Source: Neptuniibacter sp. 1_MG-2023 (GTDB lineage Bacteria; Pseudomonadota; Gammaproteobacteria; Pseudomonadales; Balneatricaceae). From it: a stretch of 64,000 bases of DNA. The DNA is taken from positions 1-64,000 of the forward strand of contig NZ_JAUOQR010000008.1 of NCBI RefSeq assembly GCF_030547185.1, written 5' to 3'. The first letter of the stretch is position 1. Each line of letters opens with the position of its first letter. Below, piece after piece: positions 8,135 through 18,045 of the stretch. A program made the position numbers and the translations under genes. The notes below the pieces were generated by a model. The model saw only the letters and a program-made list of their open reading frames with translations. It ran no database searches and was not told the origin of the DNA.

Positions 8135-9298
8135 TTATGAATTCTTCGCTTCTAAGGCTGCCACAGCAGGCAATGTTTTCCCTTCGACAAACTCAAGGAA
8201 CGCACCACCACCCGTAGAGATATAAGACACTTTATCAGCGATATCATACTTATCAACAGCCGCAAGCGTGTCACCGCCGCCCGCAATAGAGAATCCTTGG
8301 TTTTCAGCAATTGCTAACGATAAAGCTTTAGTACCTTCACCAAACTGATCAAACTCAAAAACGCCCACAGGGCCATTCCAAATAATAGTACCTGCAGTTT
8401 TTAATAGCTCAGCTAACTGCTTAGCCGATTGGGGACCTATATCTAAGATCATGTCATCTTCGGCCACATCATCAACAAGCTTGACCGTTGCTTCAGCGTT
8501 TTCAGAAAATGTCTTAGCAACAACAACATCAACGGGTAATGGAATTGCAACCTTTTCCATAAGCGCTTGTGCGACAGGAATTAAATCATGTTCGCACAAA
8601 GATTTACCTACAGGCTTACCCGCAGCGGCAAGGAAAGTATTCGCAATACCCCCACCGACAATCAGCTGATCTACATTAGCCGACAGGGCATTTAAGACTT
8701 CTAATTTGGTTGAAACTTTAGATCCACCAACAATTGCTGCAAGCGGAGGCGTCGGTTTGTCTAGCGCTTTACCTAAAGCCTCAAGCTCTCCAGCCAGTAA
8801 AGGTCCAGCACACGCAATGCGTGCAAACTGAGCCACGCCATGAGTAGAAGCCTGTGCACGATGAGCCGTACCAAATGCATCCATCACATATACATCGCAC
8901 AAGGCTGCCATCTTTTTAGCTAGCAATTCATCGTCTTTCTTTTCGCCAACATTAAAACGCACATTTTCAAGAAGGACTAAACCACCCTCTTTAACGTCAA
9001 AACCACCATCTAACCAATCTTTAATTAGTGGAACATCACGCCCCAATAATTTAGCCAAATGGTTAGCAACGGGTTGCAGAGAGAACTCTTCGTTATATTC
9101 ACCTTCCGTTGGCCGACCTAGGTGAGACATGATCATCACCTTAGCACCTGCTTCTAACGCCAGCTCAATTGTAGGAAGTGCTGCACGAATACGTGCATCT
9201 GATGTTACTTCACCATTTTTTACTGGAACATTTAGGTCTTCACGGATCAAAACGCGCTTGCCGTTTAGATCCAGTTCACTCATTTTTAGTACGCTCAT
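8135..9298 (-). CDS. pgk: Phosphoglycerate kinase
   Basis: Transfers phosphate between 1,3-bisphosphoglycerate and ADP in the cytoplasm. The length of 387 residues is the usual size. The N-terminal substrate motif [13 protein letters not shown] (residues 19-31), the [13 protein letters not shown] segment (58-70), the hinge and ADP region [14 protein letters not shown] and the C-terminal [10 protein letters not shown] loop are all intact. The ATG at 9298 has an AGGG upstream; the internal ATG five codons on has none, so I prefer the longer form. It lies between epd and fba. Confidence 0.97.
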   Translation of the reverse strand: MSVLKMSELDLNGKRVLIREDLNVPVKNGEVTSDARIRAALPTIELALEAGAKVMIMSHLGRPTEGEYNEEFSLQPVANHLAKLLGRDVPLIKDWLDGGFDVKEGGLVLLENVRFNVGEKKDDELLAKKMAALCDVYVMDAFGTAHRAQASTHGVAQFARIACAGPLLAGELEALGKALDKPTPPLAAIVGGSKVSTKLEVLNALSANVDQLIVGGGIANTFLAAAGKPVGKSLCEHDLIPVAQALMEKVAIPLPVDVVVAKTFSENAEATVKLVDDVAEDDMILDIGPQSAKQLAELLKTAGTIIWNGPVGVFEFDQFGEGTKALSLAIAENQGFSIAGGGDTLAAVDKYDIADKVSYISTGGGAFLEFVEGKTLPAVAALEAKNS

Positions 9299-9401
9299 GA
9301 CGTGCCCTAATTATATTTAAAAATTAAGATTGAAAAAATTGTCGCTAATCGAACCTGTAGATCTTATCTATTAGGCTCAATTGAAATTTTGTTTTCTACA
9401 A

Positions 9402-10421
9402 TCAAGCCAATTGTAACCAATGTTTAGCTACATCTAACATTCGATTGGCAAAGCCCCATTCATTATCAAACCAACAAACCACTTTGACTAAATGCCCTTC
9501 AGAAACTTTAGTTTGAGTACCATCCACAACAGCAGATCGAGCATCACGATTGAAGTCTACCGATGCATGAGGCTCTTCGGTATAGCCCAATAGTCCTTTT
9601 AAAGCACCCTGCATCGAAGCTTGACGTAATATCTGATTAACCACCTCAACTGAGGTCTCTTTATCAACATTAATCGACATATCCATCATCGATACATTAA
9701 TCGTAGGAACACGAATATGCAGGCATTGAAACTTACCTTCTAAATGCGGCAGCAAACGATCAATACCTTTATCTAAACCTGTATCAACCGGCACTATAGA
9801 ATGCATTGCACTACGGGTTAATCGCAGATCGGTTTGATGATAACTATCGATTACCGGCTGATCATTCATCGCTGAGTGAATCGTTGTCGTCACGCCATTC
9901 TGAATACCTAGTTCTCTATCCAGCAGATCCAAAACAGGGATAATACAGTTAGTGGTACAAGATGCAGCAGAGACAATCTGATGCTCCGCTTTTAACAGCT
10001 GTTCATTCAAACCATATACAATAGTGGCATCAACATCCGTTGTCGCAGGCTGAGAAAAAAGCAACCTTTTCGCCCCCTGTTCTATATGTTTATCCGCTAC
10101 AGCTCTCGATTTAAAAGACCCAGAACATTCAAAAATAAGATCTATATCTAGCTCAGACCAAGGCAGGTTTTTAACCTCAGATTCATTAATAACATCAATT
10201 TTATCGCCATTGATGATTAATTTCTTACCATCATGCTCCACTGAGGCTGGAAAGCGTCCATGGGTCGTATCATAACGCGTTAAATAAGTTACCGTTTCTA
10301 TATCGGAAAGCTCGTTGATAACAACGACCTTAAAAATATTTTGTAGGCCATTCTCATAGATTGCTCGCAGTACACATTGACCGATTCGACCATAGCCATT
10401 TATTGCAACGCGATAGTTCAA
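9402..10421 (-). CDS. epd: Erythrose-4-phosphate dehydrogenase (GapA-like)
   Basis: An NAD-dependent dehydrogenase of the GAPDH superfamily. Epd oxidises erythrose 4-phosphate to 4-phosphoerythronate at the start of the DXP-dependent pyridoxal phosphate pathway. The 339-residue protein has the Rossmann motif INGYGRIG (residues 8-15), VVINELSD (33-40), the catalytic cysteine in SAASCTTNCI (about 151-160) and HSAMNDQPVIDSYHQTDLR, which is typical of Epd rather than glycolytic GapA. Its place between tkt and pgk is the classical epd-pgk-fba arrangement. A side activity on glyceraldehyde 3-phosphate is possible, so the annotation as Epd is strong but not exclusive. Confidence 0.88.
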   Translation of the reverse strand: MNYRVAINGYGRIGQCVLRAIYENGLQNIFKVVVINELSDIETVTYLTRYDTTHGRFPASVEHDGKKLIINGDKIDVINESEVKNLPWSELDIDLIFECSGSFKSRAVADKHIEQGAKRLLFSQPATTDVDATIVYGLNEQLLKAEHQIVSAASCTTNCIIPVLDLLDRELGIQNGVTTTIHSAMNDQPVIDSYHQTDLRLTRSAMHSIVPVDTGLDKGIDRLLPHLEGKFQCLHIRVPTINVSMMDMSINVDKETSVEVVNQILRQASMQGALKGLLGYTEEPHASVDFNRDARSAVVDGTQTKVSEGHLVKVVCWFDNEWGFANRMLDVAKHWLQLA

Positions 10422-10458
10422 TCTATTTACCTATATAGTAGATTAAAATAGAACAGAA

Positions 10459-10482
10459 AAGGCCCAGTCTAGACTGGGCCTT
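10459..10482 (-). terminator. 24-bp perfect palindrome downstream of tkt
   Basis: AAGGCCCAGTCT followed directly by AGACTGGGCCTT: 12-bp arms with no spacer, 17 bases beyond the tkt stop and 38 bases before the epd start. On the minus strand it is followed by a TTTTCTG tract, so it probably acts as a partial terminator or processing stem between tkt and epd. Confidence 0.65.
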
Positions 10483-10498
10483 AAGTTTCAATAGGTGA

Positions 10499-12493
10499 TT
10501 AAAGTACTGATTTAACGGTATCTACAACATTTTCTATTGTAAAACCAAAGTACTTAAATAAGTCACCCGCCGGAGCCGACTCACCAAAGGTACGCATACC
10601 CACAATCGCTCCATCCAATCCTACATACTTGTACCAGAAATCAGCTTGCGCAGCCTCAACAGCAACACGTGCTGTGATTGCTGAAGGCAGAACCGATTCG
10701 CGATATTCCGCACTTTGTTTATCAAACAAGTTAGTTTCAGGCATTGAAACTACACGAACCCTAGTTCCTTCCGCTGCTAAAGCGTCTGCAGCATCCATAG
10801 CCAAACCGATTTCTGAACCTGTCGCTATAAGAATAGCATCAGGCTGACCATCAGTATCACGAAGGATGTAACCACCTTTCCTAATATTCTCTATCTGTTC
10901 CGCTGTACGCTGTTGATGGGGCAAATTCTGACGTGAGAACACCATCGCTGTAGGGCCATCAACACGCTCTAATGCAGCTTTCCAAGCAACCGCAGACTCA
11001 ACTGCATCGCATGGACGCCAGCAGCTCATATTAGGTGTATGACGAAGGTTAGATATCTGTTCAATCGGCTGATGTGTAGGGCCATCTTCGCCCAGACCTA
11101 TAGAATCATGGGTGTACACATGTATTGCACGCAGCTTCATCAATGCCGCCATACGTAAAGCATTACGTGCATATTCCATAAAGACTAAGAACGTCGCGCC
11201 GTAAGGAATAAAGCCACCATGAAGAGCAATACCATTCATTATTGCGGACATACCAAATTCACGAACACCATAGAAAAGGTAATTACCATTAGGATCATCT
11301 TTAGTCACACCTTTACAACCAGACCAAAGGGTCAAGTTAGAACCCGCAAGGTCAGCAGAGCCGCCTAGAAGTTCAGGTAGTAAAGGACCATAGGCATTCA
11401 GTGCGTTCTGAGACGCTTTACGAGAAGCAATCGTTTCGCCTTTCTCGTTAATTTCGTTGATCCAAGCATCCGCTTTATCAGAGAAATCGGCTGGAAGATC
11501 GCCTGAAATACGACGTAGAAGTTCAGCGGCCTCTTCAGGGTATTCTGCACGATAAGCAGCAAAACGATCATTCCACTCATTCTCTGCATGAACACCCGCT
11601 TCTTTTGCATCCCAATCCGCCGCTATATCTTCAGGAATTTCAAAAGCAGGATGTGTCCAACCTAAACGTTCACGAGTCAACGCGATTTCATCGTCGCCTA
11701 AAGGAGCGCCGTGGCAATCTTCTTTGCCTTCTTTATTAGGTGAACCAAAACCGATCACTGTTTTACAACAAATCAAAGTCGGCTGTTCTGTATTTTCTTG
11801 GGCTTGGGTAATCGCAGCACGGATCTGATCAGCATCGTGTCCATCAACCGCAGGAATTACCTGCCAGCCATATGCTTCAAAACGTTTAACGTTATCATCC
11901 GTATACCAACCTTCAACTTCACCATCGATAGAGATGCCGTTGTCATCCCAAAAAGCGATCAACTTACCAAGGCCTAAGGTTCCCGCAAGAGAACAAGCTT
12001 CATGGGAGATCCCTTCCATCATGCAACCATCGCCCATAAATACATAAGTATTATGGTCAACGATCTGATGACCTTCACGGTTAAACTGCGCCGCTAAGGT
12101 TTTTTCAGCAATGGCAAAACCAACAGCATTAGTCACGCCCTGACCTAAAGGGCCGGTCGTTGTTTCAACGCCTGGGCAATAACCATATTCAGGATGACCT
12201 GCAGTTTTTGCGTGTAACTGACGGAAGTTTTTAAGATCTTCAATGGATACATCATAGCCCGTTAAATGTAACAGACTGTAGATCAGCATAGAGCCATGTC
12301 CGTTAGACAAAATAAAACGGTCACGATCAAACCATTGTGGGTTAGTTGGGTTATGTGTCATGAAATCGTTCCATAACACTTCGGCGATATCAGCCATACC
12401 CATAGGGGCACCCGGGTGACCAGATTTTGCTTTCTGTACGGCATCCATGCTCAGCGCGCGGATCGCGTTGGCAAGTTCTCTACGAGAAGACAT
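10499..12493 (-). CDS. tkt: Transketolase
   Basis: A thiamine-diphosphate enzyme that moves two-carbon ketol units in the non-oxidative pentose phosphate pathway, making erythrose 4-phosphate, the substrate of the next gene product. The length of 664 residues is standard. Visible features are the substrate loop [11 protein letters not shown] (residues 24-34), the TPP/metal motif [13 protein letters not shown] followed by the downstream N (WDDNGIS, about 153-186), the transketolase motif [14 protein letters not shown] (about 468-481) and FSRQNLPHQ. The AGGAG ribosome site lies in a small stem-loop context (TGGGC-CGATA-GCCCA, 12506-12520). It is the first gene of the minus-strand carbon block and divergent from metK across 311 bases. 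Confidence 0.97.
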   Translation of the reverse strand: MSSRRELANAIRALSMDAVQKAKSGHPGAPMGMADIAEVLWNDFMTHNPTNPQWFDRDRFILSNGHGSMLIYSLLHLTGYDVSIEDLKNFRQLHAKTAGHPEYGYCPGVETTTGPLGQGVTNAVGFAIAEKTLAAQFNREGHQIVDHNTYVFMGDGCMMEGISHEACSLAGTLGLGKLIAFWDDNGISIDGEVEGWYTDDNVKRFEAYGWQVIPAVDGHDADQIRAAITQAQENTEQPTLICCKTVIGFGSPNKEGKEDCHGAPLGDDEIALTRERLGWTHPAFEIPEDIAADWDAKEAGVHAENEWNDRFAAYRAEYPEEAAELLRRISGDLPADFSDKADAWINEINEKGETIASRKASQNALNAYGPLLPELLGGSADLAGSNLTLWSGCKGVTKDDPNGNYLFYGVREFGMSAIMNGIALHGGFIPYGATFLVFMEYARNALRMAALMKLRAIHVYTHDSIGLGEDGPTHQPIEQISNLRHTPNMSCWRPCDAVESAVAWKAALERVDGPTAMVFSRQNLPHQQRTAEQIENIRKGGYILRDTDGQPDAILIATGSEIGLAMDAADALAAEGTRVRVVSMPETNLFDKQSAEYRESVLPSAITARVAVEAAQADFWYKYVGLDGAIVGMRTFGESAPAGDLFKYFGFTIENVVDTVKSVL

Positions 12494-12804
12494 TAACTAA
12501 GCTCCTGGGCCGATAGCCCAATTTGAAGATTCAGGATAATTTGCGCGCAATTTTCTCGCAGATAGCGACTCGCATCAAATAAGATTTCGCATTTATTGGT
12601 AAAAATGAGTGTTTTTCATGCAAAAAGTTAAAATTCTCATCATAAGAGCCTCTTAATAATATGCATTTGGCTAATCTCACGAGTAGAATACGTCCTTAAT
12701 TTTTAGGCAGGCTCATACGGCCAGACTGTATTTCTTCTTGAAACTCTCTTTTGAGTATGAAATTGAGCCGACCTTGACCACTTGTTCACAAAGGTATTTT
12801 AACG
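12494..12804. promoter_or_regulatory. Divergent tkt/metK control region
   Basis: 311 bases between two divergent starts, so both promoters must lie here. The tkt side has an AGGAG site and the small stem described under tkt; the metK side has AAAGGT about 10 bases before its ATG. I looked for a MetJ-type AGACGTCT repeat and for a recognisable SAM riboswitch and saw neither. Confidence 0.5.
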
Positions 12805-13995
12805 ATGAGCGAATACAGCTTATTTACATCAGAATCTGTTTCCGAAGGCCATCCGGACAAGATTGCCGACCAGATCTCTGATGCCGTACTTGATGCAATC
12901 ATTGCTGAAGACAAATATGCCCGTGTAGCCTGCGAAACTATGGTAAAAACAGGTGTAGCTGTAGTATCAGGCGAAATAAGCACATCCGCTTGGGTAGATC
13001 TTGAAGACCTTGTCCGTAAAGTTATTTGCGATATTGGATACACTTCATCCGATGTTGGTTATGACGGTGAAACCTGCGGCGTTATCAATATTATTGGTAA
13101 ACAATCTATCGATATTGCCCAAGGTGTTGATCGCTCAAAACCAGAAGACCAAGGCGCAGGCGACCAAGGGCTTATGTTCGGTTACGCATCAAACGAAACG
13201 GATGTACTGATGCCTGCACCTATCACTTATGCGCACCGTTTGGTCGAGCGTCAAGCTGAAGCGCGTAAATCTGGCCTGTTACCTTGGTTACGCCCCGACG
13301 CAAAATCACAATTAACGTTCCGCTACGAAAACGGAAAACCCGTTGCTGTAGATGCCTTAGTTCTTTCTACACAGCACAATCCAGAAGTATCTCAAACGGA
13401 TCTACGTGAAGCCGTGATGGAGCTCATTGTTAAGCATGTAATCCCTGCAGAATGGATTACGAAAGACACTCAGTTCCACATCAATCCAACGGGCAACTTT
13501 GTAATTGGTGGACCTGTCGGCGATTGCGGTTTAACTGGACGTAAAATTATTGTTGATACTTATGGGGGCATGGCCCGTCATGGTGGTGGTGCTTTCTCCG
13601 GCAAAGACCCATCAAAAGTTGATCGTTCAGCTGCATATGCAGGCCGATACGTTGCAAAAAACATTGTCGCTGCTGGTTTAGCCGATCGTTGTGAAATACA
13701 AATCTCTTATGCGATTGGTGTAGCTAAGCCAACCTCAGTTGCCATCAACACCTTTGGCACAGGCAAAATATCTGATGAAAAAATCATTCAGCTGATCAAT
13801 GAACATTTTGACCTACGCCCTTATGCTATTACCACTATGCTGGATCTACTACATCCAATGTATCAGGCAACAGCCGCTTACGGTCACTTCGGTCGTAACC
13901 CATTTGAGATGGAATATAAAGGCGAGAAATTTACCGCTTTCACATGGGAGCGCACGGATAAGGCTGATGCACTACGTCAGGCTGCAAACCTATAA
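12805..13995 (+). CDS. metK: S-adenosylmethionine synthetase
   Basis: Makes S-adenosylmethionine from ATP and methionine in the cytoplasm. The length of 396 residues is slightly longer than the E. coli enzyme (384). Family motifs are [16 protein letters not shown] (residues 10-25), [12 protein letters not shown] (about 115-126), the glycine-rich loop [16 protein letters not shown] (about 260-275) and [14 protein letters not shown]. It is monocistronic, with a strong terminator. SAM supports the radical SAM enzymes and methyltransferases elsewhere in the window (hemW, the 54-kb radical SAM protein, rsmE). Confidence 0.98.
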   Translation: MSEYSLFTSESVSEGHPDKIADQISDAVLDAIIAEDKYARVACETMVKTGVAVVSGEISTSAWVDLEDLVRKVICDIGYTSSDVGYDGETCGVINIIGKQSIDIAQGVDRSKPEDQGAGDQGLMFGYASNETDVLMPAPITYAHRLVERQAEARKSGLLPWLRPDAKSQLTFRYENGKPVAVDALVLSTQHNPEVSQTDLREAVMELIVKHVIPAEWITKDTQFHINPTGNFVIGGPVGDCGLTGRKIIVDTYGGMARHGGGAFSGKDPSKVDRSAAYAGRYVAKNIVAAGLADRCEIQISYAIGVAKPTSVAINTFGTGKISDEKIIQLINEHFDLRPYAITTMLDLLHPMYQATAAYGHFGRNPFEMEYKGEKFTAFTWERTDKADALRQAANL

Positions 13996-14025
13996 AAAAG
14001 TGCGAATACATAGATTTAATTAATT

Positions 14026-14052
14026 AAAAGCACCTTTCAGGTGCTTTTTTAT
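14026..14052 (+). terminator. Rho-independent terminator of metK
   Basis: The stem AAAAGCACCT / AGGTGCTTTT has a 3-nt loop (TTC-type) followed by six Ts, about 30 bases after the metK stop. Confidence 0.92.
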
Positions 14053-14117
14053 TGCCTACATATTTTTATATGTCAATAATGGTAGCTTAATGCTTAATAG
14101 ACAATTTGCTGTAAGTG

Positions 14118-16247
14118 ATGACGCTAAGTAACTTTACAATAAGACAAAAATTAATAGGCCTCGTACTAATCCTTGCTTTAGGAATAGTCACGACCTCGTG
14201 CTTAGCCTTTTACTTTTCATACCAAGACACCCGATCTGGAAAACAAGAACAGATCAAAAGTATCGTTCAATCTGCTACGAGTCAGATCGTATTACTTAAT
14301 CAACGAAAACGATCCCTTGAAATAAGCGATCAAGAATTTGATACGCGCCTCCATGATCTAATTTACAGTACCGCCTACGGTGAGCATGGCTATCTATACT
14401 TGCTAAAAAATGAGACCCAAATATATCTACACCCTAAGCGCAGTGATCTTGAAGGGCAATATATAGAAAAGATAGATAGCCCAGTTGATAGCACATTAAT
14501 GATTAATGGGTTAAAGCAACTCAAGAAAAACCCTGACAAATCCCATGGCTGGCTTGTTTATTGGCCAAAACCTGGCAGCCAAGTCCCAGTTGCTAAACTC
14601 ATCTACGCACAACACATACCTGATACCGACTTTATACTCAGCACGGGTGTATATATAGATGACCTCTTACCTCTCTATATCAAACGCGCTTTAAGCTACT
14701 TAATCATTACCCTTACTGTCTTATTCGCTTCCATTGCAGCAGCCCTACTGATCTCACGAAATATTGTTCGCCCCATCATTAACTTATCATCTCAAATGGA
14801 AAAGCTATCGGAGGGAGATACCGATCAAACCGTCAGATTCACTAACCACCGTGATGAAATTGGGCAGATGGCACGAACTCTTGAACGATTCAGAGAATAT
14901 TTAATTGAAAACAAACGCCTCAGATATGCCCAAGAACATGTTCAATTTCTAGAGAACTTCGACCCTGTAACCCGTTTGTATAACCGTCGAGCTATGGGCG
15001 AATCATTAGAACGTGAAATCATTCGAAATTCCGAAACACAAGGACAAATCTACTTTCTTTTCATCCGTTTAGATCTACTCAGAAATTTAACAATAGAGTT
15101 AGGCGATGAACAAAGAGACCAGATCTTAATTGAAACAGCAAACCGACTTAAAGGGATCCTATCTATAAACCATCGTTTAGCTAGGCTTTCAGAAGGTTGT
15201 TTTGGCTTGATGCTCATAAACAAACCAGAAGAAACAAAAGTTGATGATTTAATAGAAACGATACTCCAAGCCATAGAGTGCCCGATTAAACTGCAAAACC
15301 TGCATATTCAGATAGTCGCTCGTATAGGGGTCACCTCTTATCCTGAAGATGGTGATCAGCAATTTGAGCTTATTGGCCGCTCTGAAATCGCAGCTAAAAC
15401 TGCCCGTAAACAAGAACAAAGCTGGTTGTATTTCAGCCAAATAAAGGGGCAACAGGTCGAGACAAAAATGGAACTATGGCAAGATCTATCAACGGCTATA
15501 GATGAAAACCAGTTATATCTAGTTTTTCAGCCACTGTTTGACCTGAATAACAATGCTGCCCTCTCTGCAGAAACATTATTACGCTGGAATCATCCCGATT
15601 TAGGGCCTATATCTCCAGCTGTATTTGTTCCCCTTGCTGAACAAAGTGGACTTATATCCCGTTTAGATTACTGGGTACTTGATGCCGTTGCCAAGCAATG
15701 TAGAAAATGGCTAAATACCGATTTAGTCTTTCCAAAAATTGCTATCAATTTATCCGGCATTAGTTTCTTACGCAGTAATTTTGAGAATAAGCTCCACAAT
15801 ATATTCAAGCAATATAACGTACCTCTTCAACATATAGAGCTAGAGCTTACTGAAGGCGTATTAATTGAAGACCTTGCTCGTATTCAAGACAAACTCCATC
15901 GCGTAAGGGAAACTGGCGCTAGCATCTCAATCGATGATTTTGGTACTGGTTATTCATCTCTAAGCCGTATTAAGAATCTACCTATAGATCATATTAAAAT
16001 TGATAAGTCTTTTATTGATGATCTAGATGTAGATACTCAAGATCTAAAAATAGTTCAGGCAATCATACTGATGGCTCAAGGGCTACAACTTAAAGTAGTT
16101 GCAGAAGGCGTAGAAACTGAACTACAACTATCTATTTTACGTGAAGCGAAATGCGATATAGTTCAAGGCTATCTACTCAGCCGCCCCCTTTCGGTTTCTG
16201 ACTTTGAAGCATTGATCGATGAAGACCTTATTATTGAAGGCGACTGA
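14118..16247 (+). CDS. Membrane Cache-HAMP-GGDEF(degenerate)-EAL cyclic-di-GMP phosphodiesterase
   Basis: A 709-residue membrane sensor. The order is TM1 (about 12-34), a periplasmic single-Cache-type domain (about 40-185, with EHGYLYLLKNETQIYLHP and DFILSTGVYIDDL), TM2 (about 192-215), HAMP (about 216-268), GGDEF-like (about 280-440) and EAL (about 455-700). The GGDEF signature is replaced by SEGCF at about 358, so diguanylate cyclase activity is unlikely. The EAL domain keeps the key positions: ETL in place of EAL (about 484), INLSG, ELTEG, DDFGTGYSSL (about 605), KIDKSF, VAEGVET and QGYLLSRP. It should therefore hydrolyse cyclic di-GMP in response to a periplasmic ligand. A GTG one codon upstream is an alternative start. 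It precedes rsmE by 31 bases. Confidence 0.9.
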   Translation: MTLSNFTIRQKLIGLVLILALGIVTTSCLAFYFSYQDTRSGKQEQIKSIVQSATSQIVLLNQRKRSLEISDQEFDTRLHDLIYSTAYGEHGYLYLLKNETQIYLHPKRSDLEGQYIEKIDSPVDSTLMINGLKQLKKNPDKSHGWLVYWPKPGSQVPVAKLIYAQHIPDTDFILSTGVYIDDLLPLYIKRALSYLIITLTVLFASIAAALLISRNIVRPIINLSSQMEKLSEGDTDQTVRFTNHRDEIGQMARTLERFREYLIENKRLRYAQEHVQFLENFDPVTRLYNRRAMGESLEREIIRNSETQGQIYFLFIRLDLLRNLTIELGDEQRDQILIETANRLKGILSINHRLARLSEGCFGLMLINKPEETKVDDLIETILQAIECPIKLQNLHIQIVARIGVTSYPEDGDQQFELIGRSEIAAKTARKQEQSWLYFSQIKGQQVETKMELWQDLSTAIDENQLYLVFQPLFDLNNNAALSAETLLRWNHPDLGPISPAVFVPLAEQSGLISRLDYWVLDAVAKQCRKWLNTDLVFPKIAINLSGISFLRSNFENKLHNIFKQYNVPLQHIELELTEGVLIEDLARIQDKLHRVRETGASISIDDFGTGYSSLSRIKNLPIDHIKIDKSFIDDLDVDTQDLKIVQAIILMAQGLQLKVVAEGVETELQLSILREAKCDIVQGYLLSRPLSVSDFEALIDEDLIIEGD

Positions 16248-16278
16248 ATAAAAAAGACCGGCCGGACAATACACCTCT

Positions 16279-17007
16279 ATGAGAATACCTAGATTTTACG
16301 ACCCTCAACCACTCTCAGAGGGCGATGACATTGAATTAAGTGACGACGTAGTTCAACACGTCTCCAGAGCACTGCGCATGAAACCGGGCGAACACATCAT
16401 TCTATTTAATGGTGACGGCTTCGAATATAAAACTCAGCTCACCCATGTTGAAAAACGTACAGTTCATGCCCATATACAATCATTAATAACCGTCCATACT
16501 GAAAGCCCGCTACAAATAAACATTGGACAATGCATATCCCGTGGCGAACGCATGGACTATGCAGTTCAAAAAAGTACAGAGATGGGAGCACAGGCAATTT
16601 CACCTCTGTTTTCAGAGCGCTGTGAAGTCAAATTACCAAAAGAGCGGCAAGCTAAACGTATTAGCCATTGGGCCCAAATTGCAGTTAGCGCGTGCGAACA
16701 GTCTGGTCGCGTATCGCCTCCGGAAATTACAGCACCTAAGCAATTAAAAGAATGGTTACTCCTGCAAGATGCAGAACTTAAACTTGTTCTACATCACCAT
16801 AGTGAACAACCTTTGCAGGAGATGGAAAAACCTAATTCGGTAGCCCTGCTAATAGGCCCTGAAGGCGGATTAACTGAAGAAGAAGTTGAACTAGCCGTCA
16901 GTCATGGGTTCAAACCGCTGACATTAGGCCCGAGAGTGATGCGCACAGAAACGGCACCGGTCGCTGCGCTAACCCTACTAAATTATCTATGGGGCGATTT
17001 AAGTTAA
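16279..17007 (+). CDS. rsmE: 16S rRNA (uracil-1498-N3)-methyltransferase
   Basis: Methylates N3 of U1498 in 16S rRNA within the assembled 30S subunit, using SAM. The protein has 242 residues and is a SPOUT-class knotted methyltransferase. The N-terminal PUA-like part contains HVSRALRMKPGE and the C-terminal knot contains LLIGPEGGLTEEEVELA (about 190-206) and LGPRVMRTETAPVAAL (about 214-229), which are diagnostic. The rsmE-gshB order is conserved in many gammaproteobacteria. Confidence 0.96.
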   Translation: MRIPRFYDPQPLSEGDDIELSDDVVQHVSRALRMKPGEHIILFNGDGFEYKTQLTHVEKRTVHAHIQSLITVHTESPLQINIGQCISRGERMDYAVQKSTEMGAQAISPLFSERCEVKLPKERQAKRISHWAQIAVSACEQSGRVSPPEITAPKQLKEWLLLQDAELKLVLHHHSEQPLQEMEKPNSVALLIGPEGGLTEEEVELAVSHGFKPLTLGPRVMRTETAPVAALTLLNYLWGDLS

Positions 17008-17065
17008 CTTCCTCGCCTCAGCCTTACCTGCTTGAAGCTAGGTAATCAAATAGGACTTATAACAA

Positions 17066-18013
17066 ATGGCAATTAAACTTGGCATAGTGATGGACCCGAT
17101 TGATGACATCACTTTCAAAAAAGACAGTTCATTAGCAATGCTCTGGGCAGCTCAACAAAAAGGTTGGGAGCTGTGGTATATGGAGCAACACCATCTATTT
17201 TCTCTTAATGGCAAAGCCCAAGCCAAAATGGCCCCCCTTTCCGTCGCCATGAATGAAGATGACTGGTTCACCCGCCAAGAGTACCAAACACGGGATCTAT
17301 CGGATCTAGATGTTATCTTAATGCGCAAAGACCCTCCGTTTGATAATGAATTTATCTACACCACCTATCTACTTGAGCAAGCAGAGAAAGAAGGTACATT
17401 AATTGTTAATAAGCCTCAGAGCTTACGTGACTATAATGAAAAGCTATTTGCCACACATTTTCCAGAATGCTGTCCACCCGTATTAGCCAGTAAGCACGAC
17501 GAGCTATTACGCGCCTTCCATAAAGAGCATGGTGATGTCATATTCAAACCACTCGATGGTATGGGCGGCTCTCAGATCTATCGTATCAAAGAGGATGGAT
17601 TGAATTTAGGTGTGATCATCGAGACACTTACCGATCATGGTAAGCAAACTATCATGGCTCAAAAGTATATCCCTGAAATTGTAGACGGCGACAAACGTAT
17701 TCTAATGATAGATGGCGAACCCGTCCCTTATGGTCTTGCTCGCATCCCAACCAATGGTGAAACACGGGGCAACTTAGCTGCGGGAGGCCGTGGAGAAGGA
17801 AGAGAGCTGACTGACCGGGAATATTGGATCTGTAAGCAAATTGCTCCAATTTTAAAAGAAAAGGGATTATTATTTGTAGGCTTGGATGTGATCGGCGATT
17901 ATTTAACAGAGATAAATGTCACCAGCCCCACATGTATTCGAGAGATCGACAACCAATATGGTCTTGATATTGGAATGCTGTTAATGGATGCCATCGAAGC
18001 AAAATTAAGTTAA
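17066..18013 (+). CDS. gshB: Glutathione synthetase
   Basis: An ATP-grasp ligase that joins gamma-glutamylcysteine and glycine to give glutathione. The length of 315 residues is typical of GshB. Recognisable segments are the N-terminal GIVMDPIDDITFKKDSSLAM, the NKPQSLRDYNEKL loop, the ATP-grasp IFKPLDGMGGSQIYR and the C-terminal VGLDVIGDYLTEINVTSPTC. It is followed by the tonB-like gene after 32 bases, the same gene pair as in Pseudomonas. Confidence 0.97.
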   Translation: MAIKLGIVMDPIDDITFKKDSSLAMLWAAQQKGWELWYMEQHHLFSLNGKAQAKMAPLSVAMNEDDWFTRQEYQTRDLSDLDVILMRKDPPFDNEFIYTTYLLEQAEKEGTLIVNKPQSLRDYNEKLFATHFPECCPPVLASKHDELLRAFHKEHGDVIFKPLDGMGGSQIYRIKEDGLNLGVIIETLTDHGKQTIMAQKYIPEIVDGDKRILMIDGEPVPYGLARIPTNGETRGNLAAGGRGEGRELTDREYWICKQIAPILKEKGLLFVGLDVIGDYLTEINVTSPTCIREIDNQYGLDIGMLLMDAIEAKLS

Positions 18014-18045
18014 ATACTAATCGGACAAAAAAGGCTATATAAAGA

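Noticed and set aside
6991-12493. Calvin-cycle operon
   Set aside because: tkt, pgk and fba are present but no rubisco or phosphoribulokinase; epd and the gene order fit ordinary carbon metabolism.
12494-12804. SAM riboswitch or MetJ box before metK
   Set aside because: No recognisable aptamer fold by eye and no AGACGTCT repeats; the leader is described only as a control region.
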